The translations under genes and the position numbers were made by a program. DNA of 64,000 nucleotides from Gammaproteobacteria bacterium (GTDB lineage: Bacteria > Pseudomonadota > Gammaproteobacteria > Burkholderiales > Nitrosomonadaceae): positions 2,666,001-2,730,000 of the forward strand of contig CP054179.1 in NCBI GenBank assembly GCA_015709615.1, in the 5' to 3' direction. Below the pieces are notes generated by a model. It was given only the letters and a program-made list of their open reading frames with translations, made no database searches and was not told where the DNA came from. Within the stretch, counting starts at the first letter, position 1, and each line of letters begins with the position of its first letter. Positions 16,948 through 25,912 of the stretch are shown here, piece by piece.

Positions 16948-17520
16948 TTAATGACTCCAGGTAAAAACTGGACGGACAACCTGTTGAATCTGATCACGCG
17001 CAATCAGTCCGAAATAGCGCGCATCAAAGGATTGGGAGTTTAAATCGGATAGCAGTAGGTATTCAGAATCATCCAGTACCGCTTGAAGCCGGTATTGTGG
17101 CAAGGGTTGACCATCAGCATCGGCTGTGAGCTGAGCACTGTTGGGCAAATGTTCACTATTCACAAAGATGCCAGCCTGATTGATGGAAACCACATCTCCG
17201 GATTGTGCAAAGACGCGTTTGAGCAACAAACCATAACCGCCAGGGCAATCCCCTCGGTTGATGTAGGATCGATCCTTGGCCATATCAAAAACCACATTCT
17301 GTGGTGGGCAGAAAGCAACATAAGCGCCGCTTAAAATCGGTTCATCAACCACTTTGTAGAAACCCACTGGCAAGCTGGGCGTTGAATTGATATAAATCCC
17401 GCTGATTCGTGCACCAATACTCAGCACAAATAGGCTAACGCTCACTGCTAGAACAAATACAACCAGGATTTTGATTGTTTTTTTCATGAAGTTGATTCTC
17501 AAGCGTGCGAGGTATCTCAC
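16948..17520 (-). CDS. traF: TraF-like S26 signal peptidase of conjugative transfer
   Basis: 190 residues with one N-terminal membrane segment (ILVVFVLAVSVSLFVLSIG), then the S26 peptidase motifs. The nucleophilic Ser lies in NSTPSLPVGFYKV near residue 50 and the general-base Lys in LLLKRVFAQSGD near 100. In IncP plasmids TraF processes and cyclises the TrbC pilin. No trbC is in this window, so its substrate must lie elsewhere or be lost. The GTG start at 17520 overlaps the traG stop as GTGA. An in-frame ATG at 17487 is an alternative start. Confidence 0.82.
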   Translation of the reverse strand: MRYLARLRINFMKKTIKILVVFVLAVSVSLFVLSIGARISGIYINSTPSLPVGFYKVVDEPILSGAYVAFCPPQNVVFDMAKDRSYINRGDCPGGYGLLLKRVFAQSGDVVSINQAGIFVNSEHLPNSAQLTADADGQPLPQYRLQAVLDDSEYLLLSDLNSQSFDARYFGLIARDQIQQVVRPVFTWSH

Positions 17521-19361
17521 AGTCCGGTTAATTTATCGCTGAAGCTTGGGGGATTGACTTGCGCTCGTGCGGTAAAGGTTTCATCCTGAAAGTACAAAGG
17601 CTGTGTGCCATAGATTGCGGGGAAACCGGCCACATAAATAATCATGTCGCCTGGCTTGGTAATCTTGCCGTCAGCATCTTTCATCGGGCCGGGCAGTCGC
17701 ATACACTCATCCGGCGTTAATAACGCGCGCTGCGTCTCCTGTAAGGTACGGGTGACATGTCCATGCATCATCGATGACCTGCGGCCGCTGGTGGTGATCT
17801 GTTCTTTGATAACCGTGGTTTGCCCGGTCAGTTTGGATAAGTGCTCCGCCGTTTCAATCCGATTGGGTGCAAACGCGGTCTGGATATGACAATTGGAAGT
17901 AATCGCTTCATCATGCCCGTAGCCGGTCTCACGGCTTTTAAGCTGATTTAAGTCCTGGCAGATCAGATAGGCTTTCATGCCATAGCCTGCGATAAATGCG
18001 AGGGATTCCTGAAAAATTTCAAGTTTTCCTAAACTTGGGAATTCATCCAGCATCAACAAAAGCTTGTGTTTGTAATGTGCGCTGGGTTGACCGTCTTTAA
18101 ACGTGATTCTGTCGGCCAGCTTTCTGATGATCATATTGATCAGAATGCGGATTAAAGGACGCAACCGCGATTTGTCATTGGGGTGTGACACAATGTATAA
18201 GCTGACGGGATGCTCATGGTGCATGAGGTCGCGGATTGTGAAATCCGATGTGCTGATATTGTTGGCCACGATCGGATCGCGGTACAAAGACAAATACGAT
18301 TTGGCTGTCGACAACACGGAACCCGCTTCTTCTTCAGGGCGATCCAGCATGTCGCGCGCACTGGCTGCAATAACCGAGTGACTTTTGCCGTCCAGATAAT
18401 CTTGCATGGCCATTTCCATCCACAATTCCCTGATATCGCGATCAGGATCAGAGAGCATTGCATCGACAGTCGAGAATGTGGCAGGGATTCCTTCTCGCTC
18501 TGATTTATACAAAGCATGCAAAATGACACCTACCAGCAATGCCTGGCTGGTCTTCTGCCAGTGGGTTTGTAATCCTTTACCATCCGGATCAACAATTAAG
18601 GTAGTCAGGTTTTGAACGTCGGCCACTTCCATCCCGCTGCCAATCTGGATTTCATCCAGCGGATTCCAGTGCGCACTACTGGTTGATGCCGGATCAAAAC
18701 GTAGTACCTTGTTCTTGGCATAATGCTTTCTCCAACCGGCGGTCAATGCCCATAACTCACCTTTGAGGTCAGTAATGACTGCACTCTGAGTCCAGGAAAG
18801 CAGAGTCGGTATGACGAGACTGACACCCTTGCCAGAGCGGGTTGGGGCATAACACAATACATGTTCCGGGCCACTGTGTTTCAGATAGTGGGTTTTGCCG
18901 GAATTATCCCGCCAGCCGCCGACATAAACGGCGTCGCTCTGGTTACTTTTGTGATTCTTGCCTGTTGCAAGCAATCCTGCAGCTACAATGTCCTTTTTAT
19001 CTGCCCATCTGGCCGAACCATGCAATCCTTGATTGGTTCTGGATGAATTGGCCAGCACCATTTTAATGACCAATACCAGTATCAAACCGATGCTGGAGAA
19101 TAAAATGCCGAAACCTGCCGCCAGATCGAAGATGCCCGAATACTCGCCATACCATTTATTTGCCCATAGCAGAATTGCCCAGGGTTCATAGATGCAAAAA
19201 AAGTGCGCGCCTAATTGTTCTTGATAATTGAATTTATAGGCAAAATACTGGGTGGCGACTTGGAATCCGCCAACAAGACACACAACGGACAATAGCCGAA
19301 CGATAAATGTATCTTTTGTAATATTTCTGCTGTCTTTAGAATCAAAATTGGCTTTATTCAT
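17517..19361 (-). CDS. traG: TraG/VirD4-type coupling protein
   Basis: A 614-residue T4SS coupling protein. Two N-terminal membrane segments (about 25-50 and 70-110) are followed by LHGSARWA, Walker A Y-A-P-T-R-S-G-K-G-V-S, DLKGELW and Walker B LLLMLDEFPSLG. It is close in length to RP4 TraG (635 residues). The coupling protein brings the relaxosome to the secretion channel at the inner membrane and uses ATP. The ATG at 19361 has a GGAG box six bases upstream, which is better than the TTG one codon earlier. It lies 20 bp downstream of traI. Confidence 0.92.
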   Translation of the reverse strand: MNKANFDSKDSRNITKDTFIVRLLSVVCLVGGFQVATQYFAYKFNYQEQLGAHFFCIYEPWAILLWANKWYGEYSGIFDLAAGFGILFSSIGLILVLVIKMVLANSSRTNQGLHGSARWADKKDIVAAGLLATGKNHKSNQSDAVYVGGWRDNSGKTHYLKHSGPEHVLCYAPTRSGKGVSLVIPTLLSWTQSAVITDLKGELWALTAGWRKHYAKNKVLRFDPASTSSAHWNPLDEIQIGSGMEVADVQNLTTLIVDPDGKGLQTHWQKTSQALLVGVILHALYKSEREGIPATFSTVDAMLSDPDRDIRELWMEMAMQDYLDGKSHSVIAASARDMLDRPEEEAGSVLSTAKSYLSLYRDPIVANNISTSDFTIRDLMHHEHPVSLYIVSHPNDKSRLRPLIRILINMIIRKLADRITFKDGQPSAHYKHKLLLMLDEFPSLGKLEIFQESLAFIAGYGMKAYLICQDLNQLKSRETGYGHDEAITSNCHIQTAFAPNRIETAEHLSKLTGQTTVIKEQITTSGRRSSMMHGHVTRTLQETQRALLTPDECMRLPGPMKDADGKITKPGDMIIYVAGFPAIYGTQPLYFQDETFTARAQVNPPSFSDKLTGL

Positions 19362-19381
19362 CAAAGACTCCTTCGAGTGGT

Positions 19382-20986
19382 TTAGGTAACGGATCGTTTT
19401 TGACCTGCCGATTGCGCTTTATTGACCCTGTGCTGTTTCATTAATCGCTGACGGTATTGTTCCAGTGCCTTATCATCAAAAGTCACGTGCATTTGGTTTT
19501 GTACTGCGACCTGTGCTATCTCAAGACGAAACGATTCAGTTCCATTGATCGCCAGGTGGCAGCCGTACTTCTTCATGGCCACTTGCAAAATGTCTGCCAA
19601 TGCCTCACGCGATGTATCCGGCAGAACGATGAGCCGTTTGCCGTCATCGCGGATGGTGGTTGATCCTGCTTTATAAGTGACTGTACCGATTTTGGTAATC
19701 GATTCATCAAAACTATCCTTGAAGTCCCGGTCGGTGCTGAAACAATCATGGCTTTGCTTGGCCGATATTTGGTTGCCTTTAAATTGACCGGTTCTTCTGG
19801 ATCGCAAAACACCTAATGCTTCAGCATTACCATTTTTGGCCTCAAATGCTAGCCAATCCAACCACCCCATTCTGGAATGACGGGTTTTAGAGTGCTGGTA
19901 GGCTTTCTGGTAATCATTTTTAATGACTGCTATCGTTGTTTTGAACTGCTGATGTGCGGTTGCGTATAGCGCTTTCTTTGCCAATCTCCCGGCTTTGATG
20001 TTTTTAATGAGGTTGCGCTTGAGTTTTGCTTCCTGTTTGGCGCGTTTTATTAATCGATCTCTGTTTTGGCGCAACATAACCCACTGGCTTGAACGATGTC
20101 TGACGCTATTCGCTTGCTCTTGCTGGTATCTTGAATAGAGCTTTGAAGTATCCATTTGATTTTGTAGCGGTCTTGGCTGGTATTGTTTGGTGTCTGGACT
20201 TGAAGATTGAACAGAATGCTCACCAGATACAAAAGCGCCCAGTCTTTGGGTCAAATTGCCTTTGGAGAGAGAACGGTCAACCGAACTGGCTTTAACAGCC
20301 ACACCATTGTTGGCAACCAATACAAACCCGTTGCCACGTTCCTTGATTTCAAGGCCATGTCTAGCTAGAACCTGATGCAAATCCTGCCAGTTGTCCGACT
20401 GCTTCAATTCATTCAAGCACTCACGCCTGATCCAGCCCAATAAACTCTCCACCCCTGTTCTGGTTTCAATTTCCTGAGCCACTCTGGAGGCTTTATCACT
20501 TAAAGTTTCATGATTAACTTTTGTTAAACCATATTCCTGTTCAATCTGCTCACAAAGCTTTGCTACTTTTTTGTAGTCATAGTAAGGGTTATGGATTGTG
20601 AGGTTTATAGGATGTATCTTGTTAATCGCAATATGCACGTGCAGGTTATTGGTGTCATCGTGGACTACGCTGATGCGTTGATGGCCAACAAAACCCAGAG
20701 CCTCGCAAAATCGCTCTTCAATGGCATTCAGATCAGCAAGGGATGAACGCTCTCCTTCAGGGAAACTCAGCACCAAATGACAGGTTTTGTCTGATTTGGC
20801 GCGCGTGTTCATTTCCTGCGTGTTCTGAATTTCAAGTAAGCCAGCCATTAGATCGTCTGTATAGCAGTTTGATACCTTGATCTGGCTGACACGTTCACTC
20901 TTGTCTTGGGGATCAGTTAAGTACTGTATCAGCACAGAAAAGCTGCTTTTGCGCACACATTTGATGGGTATGATTTTAGCGATCAT
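19382..20986 (-). CDS. traI: TraI relaxase, MOBP/IncP type
   Basis: 534 residues. The N-terminal 280 are strongly like RP4 TraI. MIAKIIPIKCVRKSSF opens the protein, with YLTDPQDKSERVSQIKVSNC (Ser/Tyr region), HLVLSFPEGE, and the metal-binding three-His motif H-D-D-T-N-N-L-H-V-H-I-A-I-N-K-I-H-P near residue 115. A GVESLLGWIRREC stretch near 180 is also shared. The enzyme nicks oriT and stays bound to the 5' end. It is shorter than RP4 TraI (732), and the C-terminal half is less conserved. It is transcribed with traJ upstream and traG downstream. Confidence 0.92.
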   Translation of the reverse strand: MIAKIIPIKCVRKSSFSVLIQYLTDPQDKSERVSQIKVSNCYTDDLMAGLLEIQNTQEMNTRAKSDKTCHLVLSFPEGERSSLADLNAIEERFCEALGFVGHQRISVVHDDTNNLHVHIAINKIHPINLTIHNPYYDYKKVAKLCEQIEQEYGLTKVNHETLSDKASRVAQEIETRTGVESLLGWIRRECLNELKQSDNWQDLHQVLARHGLEIKERGNGFVLVANNGVAVKASSVDRSLSKGNLTQRLGAFVSGEHSVQSSSPDTKQYQPRPLQNQMDTSKLYSRYQQEQANSVRHRSSQWVMLRQNRDRLIKRAKQEAKLKRNLIKNIKAGRLAKKALYATAHQQFKTTIAVIKNDYQKAYQHSKTRHSRMGWLDWLAFEAKNGNAEALGVLRSRRTGQFKGNQISAKQSHDCFSTDRDFKDSFDESITKIGTVTYKAGSTTIRDDGKRLIVLPDTSREALADILQVAMKKYGCHLAINGTESFRLEIAQVAVQNQMHVTFDDKALEQYRQRLMKQHRVNKAQSAGQKRSVT

Positions 20987-21027
20987 CGTATTTAAGCTGC
21001 TTAAGTCAAAAAGGACTATTCCGAAAG

Positions 21028-21396
21028 TTATTTTTTAAGCTTCATAATGACATCCAGCATCGTGCTTTGCGTATTTCGGATACTGTCCAAGGTCATATGC
21101 AACTGTGACTTGCCAATCAATTTTGTACGCTTGTCGTTGGTAAGCCAAAGTTTGATCAATCCACCCAATCTGCCAAGATCACCGTTAATTTTTAGCAGGC
21201 TATCTACCTGTCTGCTGTCAACAATACTGGGTACTTGATAACCCAGGCCCAGATTGCGCAGATACTCGGCAACGGTTAATCCGGCATCCTGCGCCTTAGT
21301 CTTTATTTCAGCTTCCTCGATTGGCAAAACAGGAACCCTAAGCTTCTTATCTCTTCTTTCTTTTCCGATTGTCTTGGGGTTCTTTTGGGTAATCAT
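21028..21396 (-). CDS. traJ: TraJ-like oriT-recognition (relaxosome) protein
   Basis: 122 residues with a basic N-terminus and a ribbon-helix-helix-like fold, ending in the block SLLKINGDLGRLGGLIKLWL near residues 67-86. That block is almost the same as in RP4 TraJ. TraJ binds an inverted repeat next to nic and recruits TraI. The gene reads away from the putative oriT at 21454-21486, as in RP4. A GAGGAAAA box precedes the ATG. It lies about 40 bp upstream of traI, in one operon. Confidence 0.88.
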   Translation of the reverse strand: MITQKNPKTIGKERRDKKLRVPVLPIEEAEIKTKAQDAGLTVAEYLRNLGLGYQVPSIVDSRQVDSLLKINGDLGRLGGLIKLWLTNDKRTKLIGKSQLHMTLDSIRNTQSTMLDVIMKLKK

Positions 21397-21453
21397 TTCG
21401 GTTTTCCTCGAAGAGCAAGATCAACGTTGAGCACAGAGTGCAAATAAGTTGGA

Positions 21454-21486
21454 GTGGAGATGGCCATCTCCACATATCTTGCCCGG
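21454..21486. other. oriT: putative oriT: 20-bp palindrome plus RP4-like nic site
   Basis: Positions 21454-21473 are a perfect palindrome, GTGGAGATGGCCATCTCCAC. Directly after it (21474-21486) is ATATCTTGCCCGG, which matches the RP4 nic region (TATCCTGCCCGG) except for one base. By analogy the nick would fall after the G at 21481. The site sits between divergent traJ and traK, exactly as in IncP plasmids, where TraJ and TraK bind either side of nic. Confidence 0.82.
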
Positions 21487-21741
21487 TTCTGTGAGTTTCA
21501 AGAAATATACTAACACTATAATCGATGTTTGCAAATAGATTACTTTCGTTATATCATAATTTCAATCAGTATAAAAATACTTGAAAGAAGCTTGATTCAA
21601 CTAAATAACAGTGACTTGGAAACAAAAAGAAAGAATAAGAAACTCAAAGAAATTGAAAACAACAAAAAGAAACAGAAAGGAAAGCAAAAAATCAAAAAGC
21701 TGTTTGGACGCCAAGATAAATATTTTTGTGGAAATTGTGTG

Positions 21742-22065
21742 ATGACTAAATCCTTATCAGATCGAATCGCACTTTATGCGGATAAAAACAAAAGTACCGG
21801 TAAGCAATTTTTACCGGCGTTCATCGCGTTGAAGCCTGATATTGAGCAGGCATTAAAGGATGGTTGGACGATTCGCCAAATCTGGAACATTTTGCACCAG
21901 GAAGAGAAGATCAAATGTTCTTATCAATGGTTCAGGACTTTGGTCAATCGACATATTGGGGAGGACAGAAAGCATCATTCGCGCATTGATCAAGAAAAGA
22001 CAGCTGGGAGTAATCATGAAGGATTTCGTTTTAATTCTGCAACTGAAAAAGAGGAGTTGGTCTGA
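21742..22065 (+). CDS. traK: TraK-like oriT-binding protein
   Basis: I take the start at ATG 21742, giving 107 residues beginning MTKSLSDRIALYADKN. The frame is open upstream to 21529, but that part is Lys/Asn-rich low complexity. The layout parallels RP4 TraK: a short basic head, FLPAFIALKPDIEQALKDG, IWNILHQEEKIKCSYQWF, RHI, and a C-terminal GFRFNSATEKEELV. TraK wraps oriT DNA and exposes nic. The stop codon overlaps the traL start (TGATG). Confidence 0.82.
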   Translation: MTKSLSDRIALYADKNKSTGKQFLPAFIALKPDIEQALKDGWTIRQIWNILHQEEKIKCSYQWFRTLVNRHIGEDRKHHSRIDQEKTAGSNHEGFRFNSATEKEELV

Positions 22066-22796
22066 TGGCTAAAATACATATGATTTTGCAAGGGAAGGGC
22101 GGAGTAGGCAAATCGTTCATATCATCCACGCTAGCACAACATAAGTTTGCCAAAGGCGGCAATCCATTATGCATTGATACAGACCCGGTTAATGCCACTT
22201 TTTATGGATTTAAAAAGCTCAATGTTAAGCAGATTAATGTGATGAACAATGATGAGATTGATCCGAGAAAGTTTGATGATTTAATTGAATTGATAGCTAA
22301 AGCAGACAATGACGTCATTATTGATAATGGTGCCAGCACCTTTGTACCGATGTCACATTATCTCATCAGCAACCAGATACCCGCCTTACTTTTGGATATG
22401 GGGCATGAATTGGTTGTGCATACCGTCATCACGGGTAGTCAGGCTTTACTGGACACATTGAATGGGTTTGTGCATCTGATTAAACAATTCCCCAAGGAAG
22501 CACTGTTCGTTGTCTGGTTAAATCCCTATTGGGGAGAAATCACCATGAATGGCAAACAGTTCGAAGAAATGAAAGCGTATGTGGATAACAAAGCCCGAGT
22601 ATCAGCCATTATCCGAATTCCGCACTACAAGCCTGAGACTTTCGGCAAAGATTTAAGCGAAATCCTGCAATCAAAATTTACCTTTGATGAAGCGCTTAAA
22701 AATAGTTCTTTGCCGGTGATGGTACGCCAAAGGTTAACGATTATCCGCAGGCAGCTTTTTACCAATATTGAAAATGTAGCGGCAGTTCTAACATGA
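22065..22796 (+). CDS. traL: TraL-like ParA/MinD-type ATPase
   Basis: 243 residues with a deviant Walker A box Q-G-K-G-G-V-G-K-S-F at residues 8-17, the switch-type CIDTDPVNAT near 38, and VIIDNGASTF near 85 as the Walker B region. RP4 TraL (241 residues) is the same length and lies in the same place. Its role in transfer is auxiliary and not well defined; ATP-dependent positioning is inferred from the family. It overlaps traK upstream and traM downstream (ATGA), so translation of the three is coupled. Confidence 0.88.
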   Translation: MAKIHMILQGKGGVGKSFISSTLAQHKFAKGGNPLCIDTDPVNATFYGFKKLNVKQINVMNNDEIDPRKFDDLIELIAKADNDVIIDNGASTFVPMSHYLISNQIPALLLDMGHELVVHTVITGSQALLDTLNGFVHLIKQFPKEALFVVWLNPYWGEITMNGKQFEEMKAYVDNKARVSAIIRIPHYKPETFGKDLSEILQSKFTFDEALKNSSLPVMVRQRLTIIRRQLFTNIENVAAVLT

Positions 22797-23221
22797 GTGC
22801 CGACAAATTAGATGCGCTCATTGAAAGAATAGCGTCAGAGCATGGAATAGTTTTGTCGCAGGATGATCCGGTATTGATGATGCATACACTCAACGAAGTA
22901 TTGCTGGAACAAAATAAAGAAGCCCATGCTGAGCTGTTAAGAAATTACCAGGCGATATTGGAAGAAAACTTTAATCGGTGGTGTGAATATTCGACCAAGA
23001 AATCCAATGCCATTATTAGTTCATCCATGGGTAACGCGCAATTAACACGAGACCAATTCCTGGAAAGCTGTATTCAGCTGATTGATGAAAGGATAAAAAG
23101 TGGAGAGGGTCAGGAGATTTATGAGCTGACCAGAATTTCCAGGCAGGCGGCCATTATCAATTTGATGGCATCAACCTTACTCTTAATTTCGGTTGTAACC
23201 ATATTTTTGATTTTGTTATAG
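22793..23221 (+). CDS. traM: TraM-like transfer protein
   Basis: 142 residues, mostly helical and charged, with one C-terminal membrane segment (INLMASTLLLISVVTIFLILL). Length and position right after traL match RP4 TraM (146 residues), which belongs to the IncP Tra1 core needed for efficient transfer. Residues 1-110 face the cytoplasm in the simplest model. Its biochemical function is not established in the family. Confidence 0.78.
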   Translation: MSADKLDALIERIASEHGIVLSQDDPVLMMHTLNEVLLEQNKEAHAELLRNYQAILEENFNRWCEYSTKKSNAIISSSMGNAQLTRDQFLESCIQLIDERIKSGEGQEIYELTRISRQAAIINLMASTLLLISVVTIFLILL

Positions 23222-23254
23222 CTAATCTTTTTTAACAATGCAATGGAATGGCGC

Positions 23255-23584
23255 ATGAGAACATTAAATTTAAGTGAAGCTGCCCAATTCTTGAAATTGC
23301 ACCCTGAAGAAGTGCGCCGTCGCGCTAAAGCAGGAATTATTCCGGGTGCAAAATTAGGTAAACGATGGGCATTTATTGAAGATGATCTTGCCGACCACAT
23401 TCGCTCGTTATATGCTTGCACCCGGCAAGCGTTGCAAGTGGGACATGAGGAGAAACAATTATGTCACTCTGTAAACGTGGTAAGACGTGGTGGATTAGTT
23501 TCACCACACCAAGCGGCGAGCGAGTTAGATGCTCTGCTGCAACTGAAGATAAAACCCAGGCGCAAGAATTCCACGACAAGTTGA
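23255..23584 (+). CDS. excisionase-like helix-turn-helix protein
   Basis: 109 residues starting MRTLNLSEAAQFLKLHPEEV, a MerR/excisionase-type winged HTH covering about residues 1-55 (ending LGKRWAFIEDDLADHIRS). Such proteins sit just upstream of tyrosine integrases and act as directionality factors. I prefer ATG 23255 to 23243 because the family motif begins there. The 3' part overlaps the integrase gene by 124 bp in another frame, which is unusual. The last 35 residues may not be under selection for this protein. Confidence 0.72.
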   Translation: MRTLNLSEAAQFLKLHPEEVRRRAKAGIIPGAKLGKRWAFIEDDLADHIRSLYACTRQALQVGHEEKQLCHSVNVVRRGGLVSPHQAASELDALLQLKIKPRRKNSTTS

Positions 23585-24474
23585 AAGCGGAGTCCTGGCG
23601 CGTTGCAAGACTGGGGGATAAGCCAAGGCGAACTTGGGATGAGGCGGCTTATAAATGGCTGATGGAGACGCAACATAAAAAGTCACATCATGAAGATGTG
23701 GCTAAAATAAACTGGATCCAACAGTTCTTCAGAGGCAAGTATCTGGATGAGTTGACTCGTGATGTAATCGCAAACATTGGTGAGCTAAAGCTTCAGCAAT
23801 CAAGTCCAGCAACAGCTAATCGCTTATTGGCGCTAATTCGTGCGATCTTGCGGCGATCTGCTTTAGATTGGGAATGGATTGATAAGCCCCCTGTTATCAA
23901 GCTGTATCGTGAAGCAAAGCGCCGAGTACGTTATTTAAGTGCAGAGCAAGCAAATTTGCTTATCCAGGAATTGCCGGAACATTTGGCGGATATTGTAAGG
24001 TTTTCATTAGCTACAGGGTTGAGACGGTCGAATGTCACGAAACTGGAATGGTCGCAAGTGGATATGCAACGAAATGTTGCATGGATTCACGGTGATCAGG
24101 CTAAAGCTGGAAAGCCGATTCATGTAACGCTCAATGCGACGGCTATAGCAGTATTAACCAAACAGATCGGCAAGAATCCCAAGTCAGTATTTAGTTACAA
24201 GGGCAGACCAATCATCCAAGTTAATACAAAAGCTTGGTATAAAGCGTTAAAACGTGCAGGTATTGAAGATTTTCGCTGGCATGATTTGCGCCATACTTGG
24301 GCAAGTTGGTTAACTCAGAATGGTGTGCCATTAAATGTCATTCAGGAGATGGGCGCATGGGAATCTGCTGAGATGGTAAGACGTTATGCGCATCTAGCTC
24401 CAGAGCAATTTGCTCAACATGCCAGAATCGTGGATAACGTACTTAATGGCACAAATTTGACACAATCGAAGTAA
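23461..24474 (+). CDS. int: tyrosine recombinase (integrase) of the element
   Basis: 337 residues. An N-terminal core-binding region is followed by the catalytic domain, which carries the tyrosine-recombinase residues: Arg in ATGLRRSNVTKLEW near 180, the H-x-L-R-H box in FRWHDLRHTWASWL near 270, and the nucleophile Tyr in MVRRYAHLAPEQF near 305. It lies at the extreme right of the element, 35 bp from the 3' end of tRNA-Thr, which is the usual geometry of an integrase beside its attachment site. Confidence 0.92.
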   Translation: MSLCKRGKTWWISFTTPSGERVRCSAATEDKTQAQEFHDKLKAESWRVARLGDKPRRTWDEAAYKWLMETQHKKSHHEDVAKINWIQQFFRGKYLDELTRDVIANIGELKLQQSSPATANRLLALIRAILRRSALDWEWIDKPPVIKLYREAKRRVRYLSAEQANLLIQELPEHLADIVRFSLATGLRRSNVTKLEWSQVDMQRNVAWIHGDQAKAGKPIHVTLNATAIAVLTKQIGKNPKSVFSYKGRPIIQVNTKAWYKALKRAGIEDFRWHDLRHTWASWLTQNGVPLNVIQEMGAWESAEMVRRYAHLAPEQFAQHARIVDNVLNGTNLTQSK

Positions 24475-24509
24475 AAGCGGTTCGGTTATGTTTCTAAGTC
24501 TTTGTTTTA

Positions 24510-24585
<76 letters not shown>

Positions 24586-24811
24586 CTGAATGCAAATTGA
24601 GCGGCGTATTATAGATGGTTGGAGGGTTGCCGGCAAATGATAAAGAATTGAATTCAAGATTGTGCATGCTTTCTCTTGTTATGTCTTTTGAATAATGCAC
24701 ACCTAATTTATTGAAGATCTAGGTTCAATATTTTTAACAAATATTCGTTTAAGTTCGGCTAATTTCGTTAAAATCTGTACATTTTTAGTATAAGAGTCCA
24801 TAATTATTAAA

Positions 24812-25267
24812 ATGGACTTAAAAAGTGTAAAAGTGCAAAATATTTTGATCATGCATGGCCCAAATTTGAATTTGCTGGGAGTGCGCGAGCCGGATATTTA
24901 TGGTGCTGTTACACTTCAGGATATTAACAGAAATTTAAGCAAGCTAACTGAAAATAAAGGGATTAGGCTGGATTTTTTTCAGAATAATGCGGAATCTGCA
25001 TTGATCGACAGGATTCAGCAAACAATGCATGACGGGACGGATTTTATTATTATCAACCCGGCTGCATACACCCATACCAGCGTGGCGATGCGCGATGCAC
25101 TTGCCGCCGTGAAGCTGCCATTCATTGAAGTGCATTTATCGAATGTTTATGCGCGCGAACCTTTCCGCCAGCGATCTTATTTTTCAGATCTGGCAGTCGG
25201 TGTGATCAGCGGTTTGGGGGCAAAAGGCTATGAGCTTGCGCTGGAATATGCGATGACCTCTTATTGA
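24812..25267 (+). CDS. aroQ: type II 3-dehydroquinate dehydratase
   Basis: 151 residues of the type II dehydroquinase family (shikimate pathway, third step: 3-dehydroquinate to 3-dehydroshikimate, cytosolic dodecamer). It has I-M-H-G-P-N-L-N-L-L-G-x-R-E-P near the start with the flexible-loop Arg, INPAAYTHTSVAMRDAL near 75 with the catalytic His region, and VHLSNVYAREPFR near 105. The first eight residues are extra relative to most members, so a later start cannot be excluded. It lies upstream of accB-accC, a common betaproteobacterial order. It is the first core gene after the integrated element. Confidence 0.93.
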   Translation: MDLKSVKVQNILIMHGPNLNLLGVREPDIYGAVTLQDINRNLSKLTENKGIRLDFFQNNAESALIDRIQQTMHDGTDFIIINPAAYTHTSVAMRDALAAVKLPFIEVHLSNVYAREPFRQRSYFSDLAVGVISGLGAKGYELALEYAMTSY

Positions 25268-25382
25268 TCCGCCGGTTTATACGTTAATTTCTTTCTGTAA
25301 TTTCAATTCTTTTGCGATGCCGTCATTTTGCTCATTTTTACATTCAGTAACATTGTTTTTCAGTGCTAACACTACCTTAAAA

Positions 25383-25397
25383 CGAGACATCGTCTCG
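25383..25397 (+). promoter_or_regulatory. hairpin next to the accB ribosome site
   Basis: CGAGAC-ATC-GTCTCG is a perfect six-bp stem with a three-base loop. It abuts the GGGAG ribosome-binding box at 25397-25401, 12 bases before the accB ATG. Folding of the leader RNA could limit ribosome access. This is an inference from geometry only. Confidence 0.4.
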
Positions 25398-25408
25398 GGA
25401 GATTGAAA

Positions 25409-25891
25409 ATGGATTTAAGAAAGCTTAAGAAGCTCATTGAGCTGGTTGAAGAGTCGAGTATCGCGGAACTGGAAATTACCGAGGGCGAGGAGAAAGTTCG
25501 CATCAGCAAGTCGGGTTCCGGCGTGCAGAACTATGCATTCATGCCGCCCGCCATGCAGCCGGTTATGGCACCGGTTCAGCAACCAGTGCCAGCTGCTGCA
25601 CCGGATGTGGATAAAGCCGCAGAAGGCAATGGTTCCGACAAGAGTTCAATCCCCGAGGGACATGTTGTCAAGTCACCGATGGTCGGTACGTTTTATCGCG
25701 CGCCATCTCCGGGTGCCAATGCTTTCGTGGAGGTCGGGCAAAGAGTTAAGGAAGGCGATACCTTGTGCATCATTGAAGCGATGAAACTGTTGAATGAGAT
25801 TGAAGCCGATAAAAGCGGGGTGATTAAAGCGATCTTGCTGGAAAACGGTCAACCGGTCGAATACGGCGAGCCTTTATTCGTCATCCAATAG
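25409..25891 (+). CDS. accB: biotin carboxyl carrier protein of acetyl-CoA carboxylase
   Basis: 160 residues from ATG 25409. An N-terminal helical region MDLRKLKKLIELVEESSI is followed by a Pro/Ala-rich linker (about 50-75) and a biotinyl domain with the biotinylated Lys in C-I-I-E-A-M-K-L-L-N-E-I near residue 125. It carries carboxybiotin between the biotin carboxylase and carboxyltransferase of fatty-acid synthesis. A TTG two codons earlier is in frame, but the GGGAG box fits the ATG best. accC follows 21 bp downstream. Confidence 0.95.
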   Translation: MDLRKLKKLIELVEESSIAELEITEGEEKVRISKSGSGVQNYAFMPPAMQPVMAPVQQPVPAAAPDVDKAAEGNGSDKSSIPEGHVVKSPMVGTFYRAPSPGANAFVEVGQRVKEGDTLCIIEAMKLLNEIEADKSGVIKAILLENGQPVEYGEPLFVIQ

Positions 25892-25912
25892 TCTGAATAA
25901 AGGCTAAATTCT

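Noticed and set aside
21529..21741. 71-residue N-terminal extension of TraK
   Set aside because: The extension is Lys/Asn-rich low complexity, and the family similarity begins exactly at ATG 21742.
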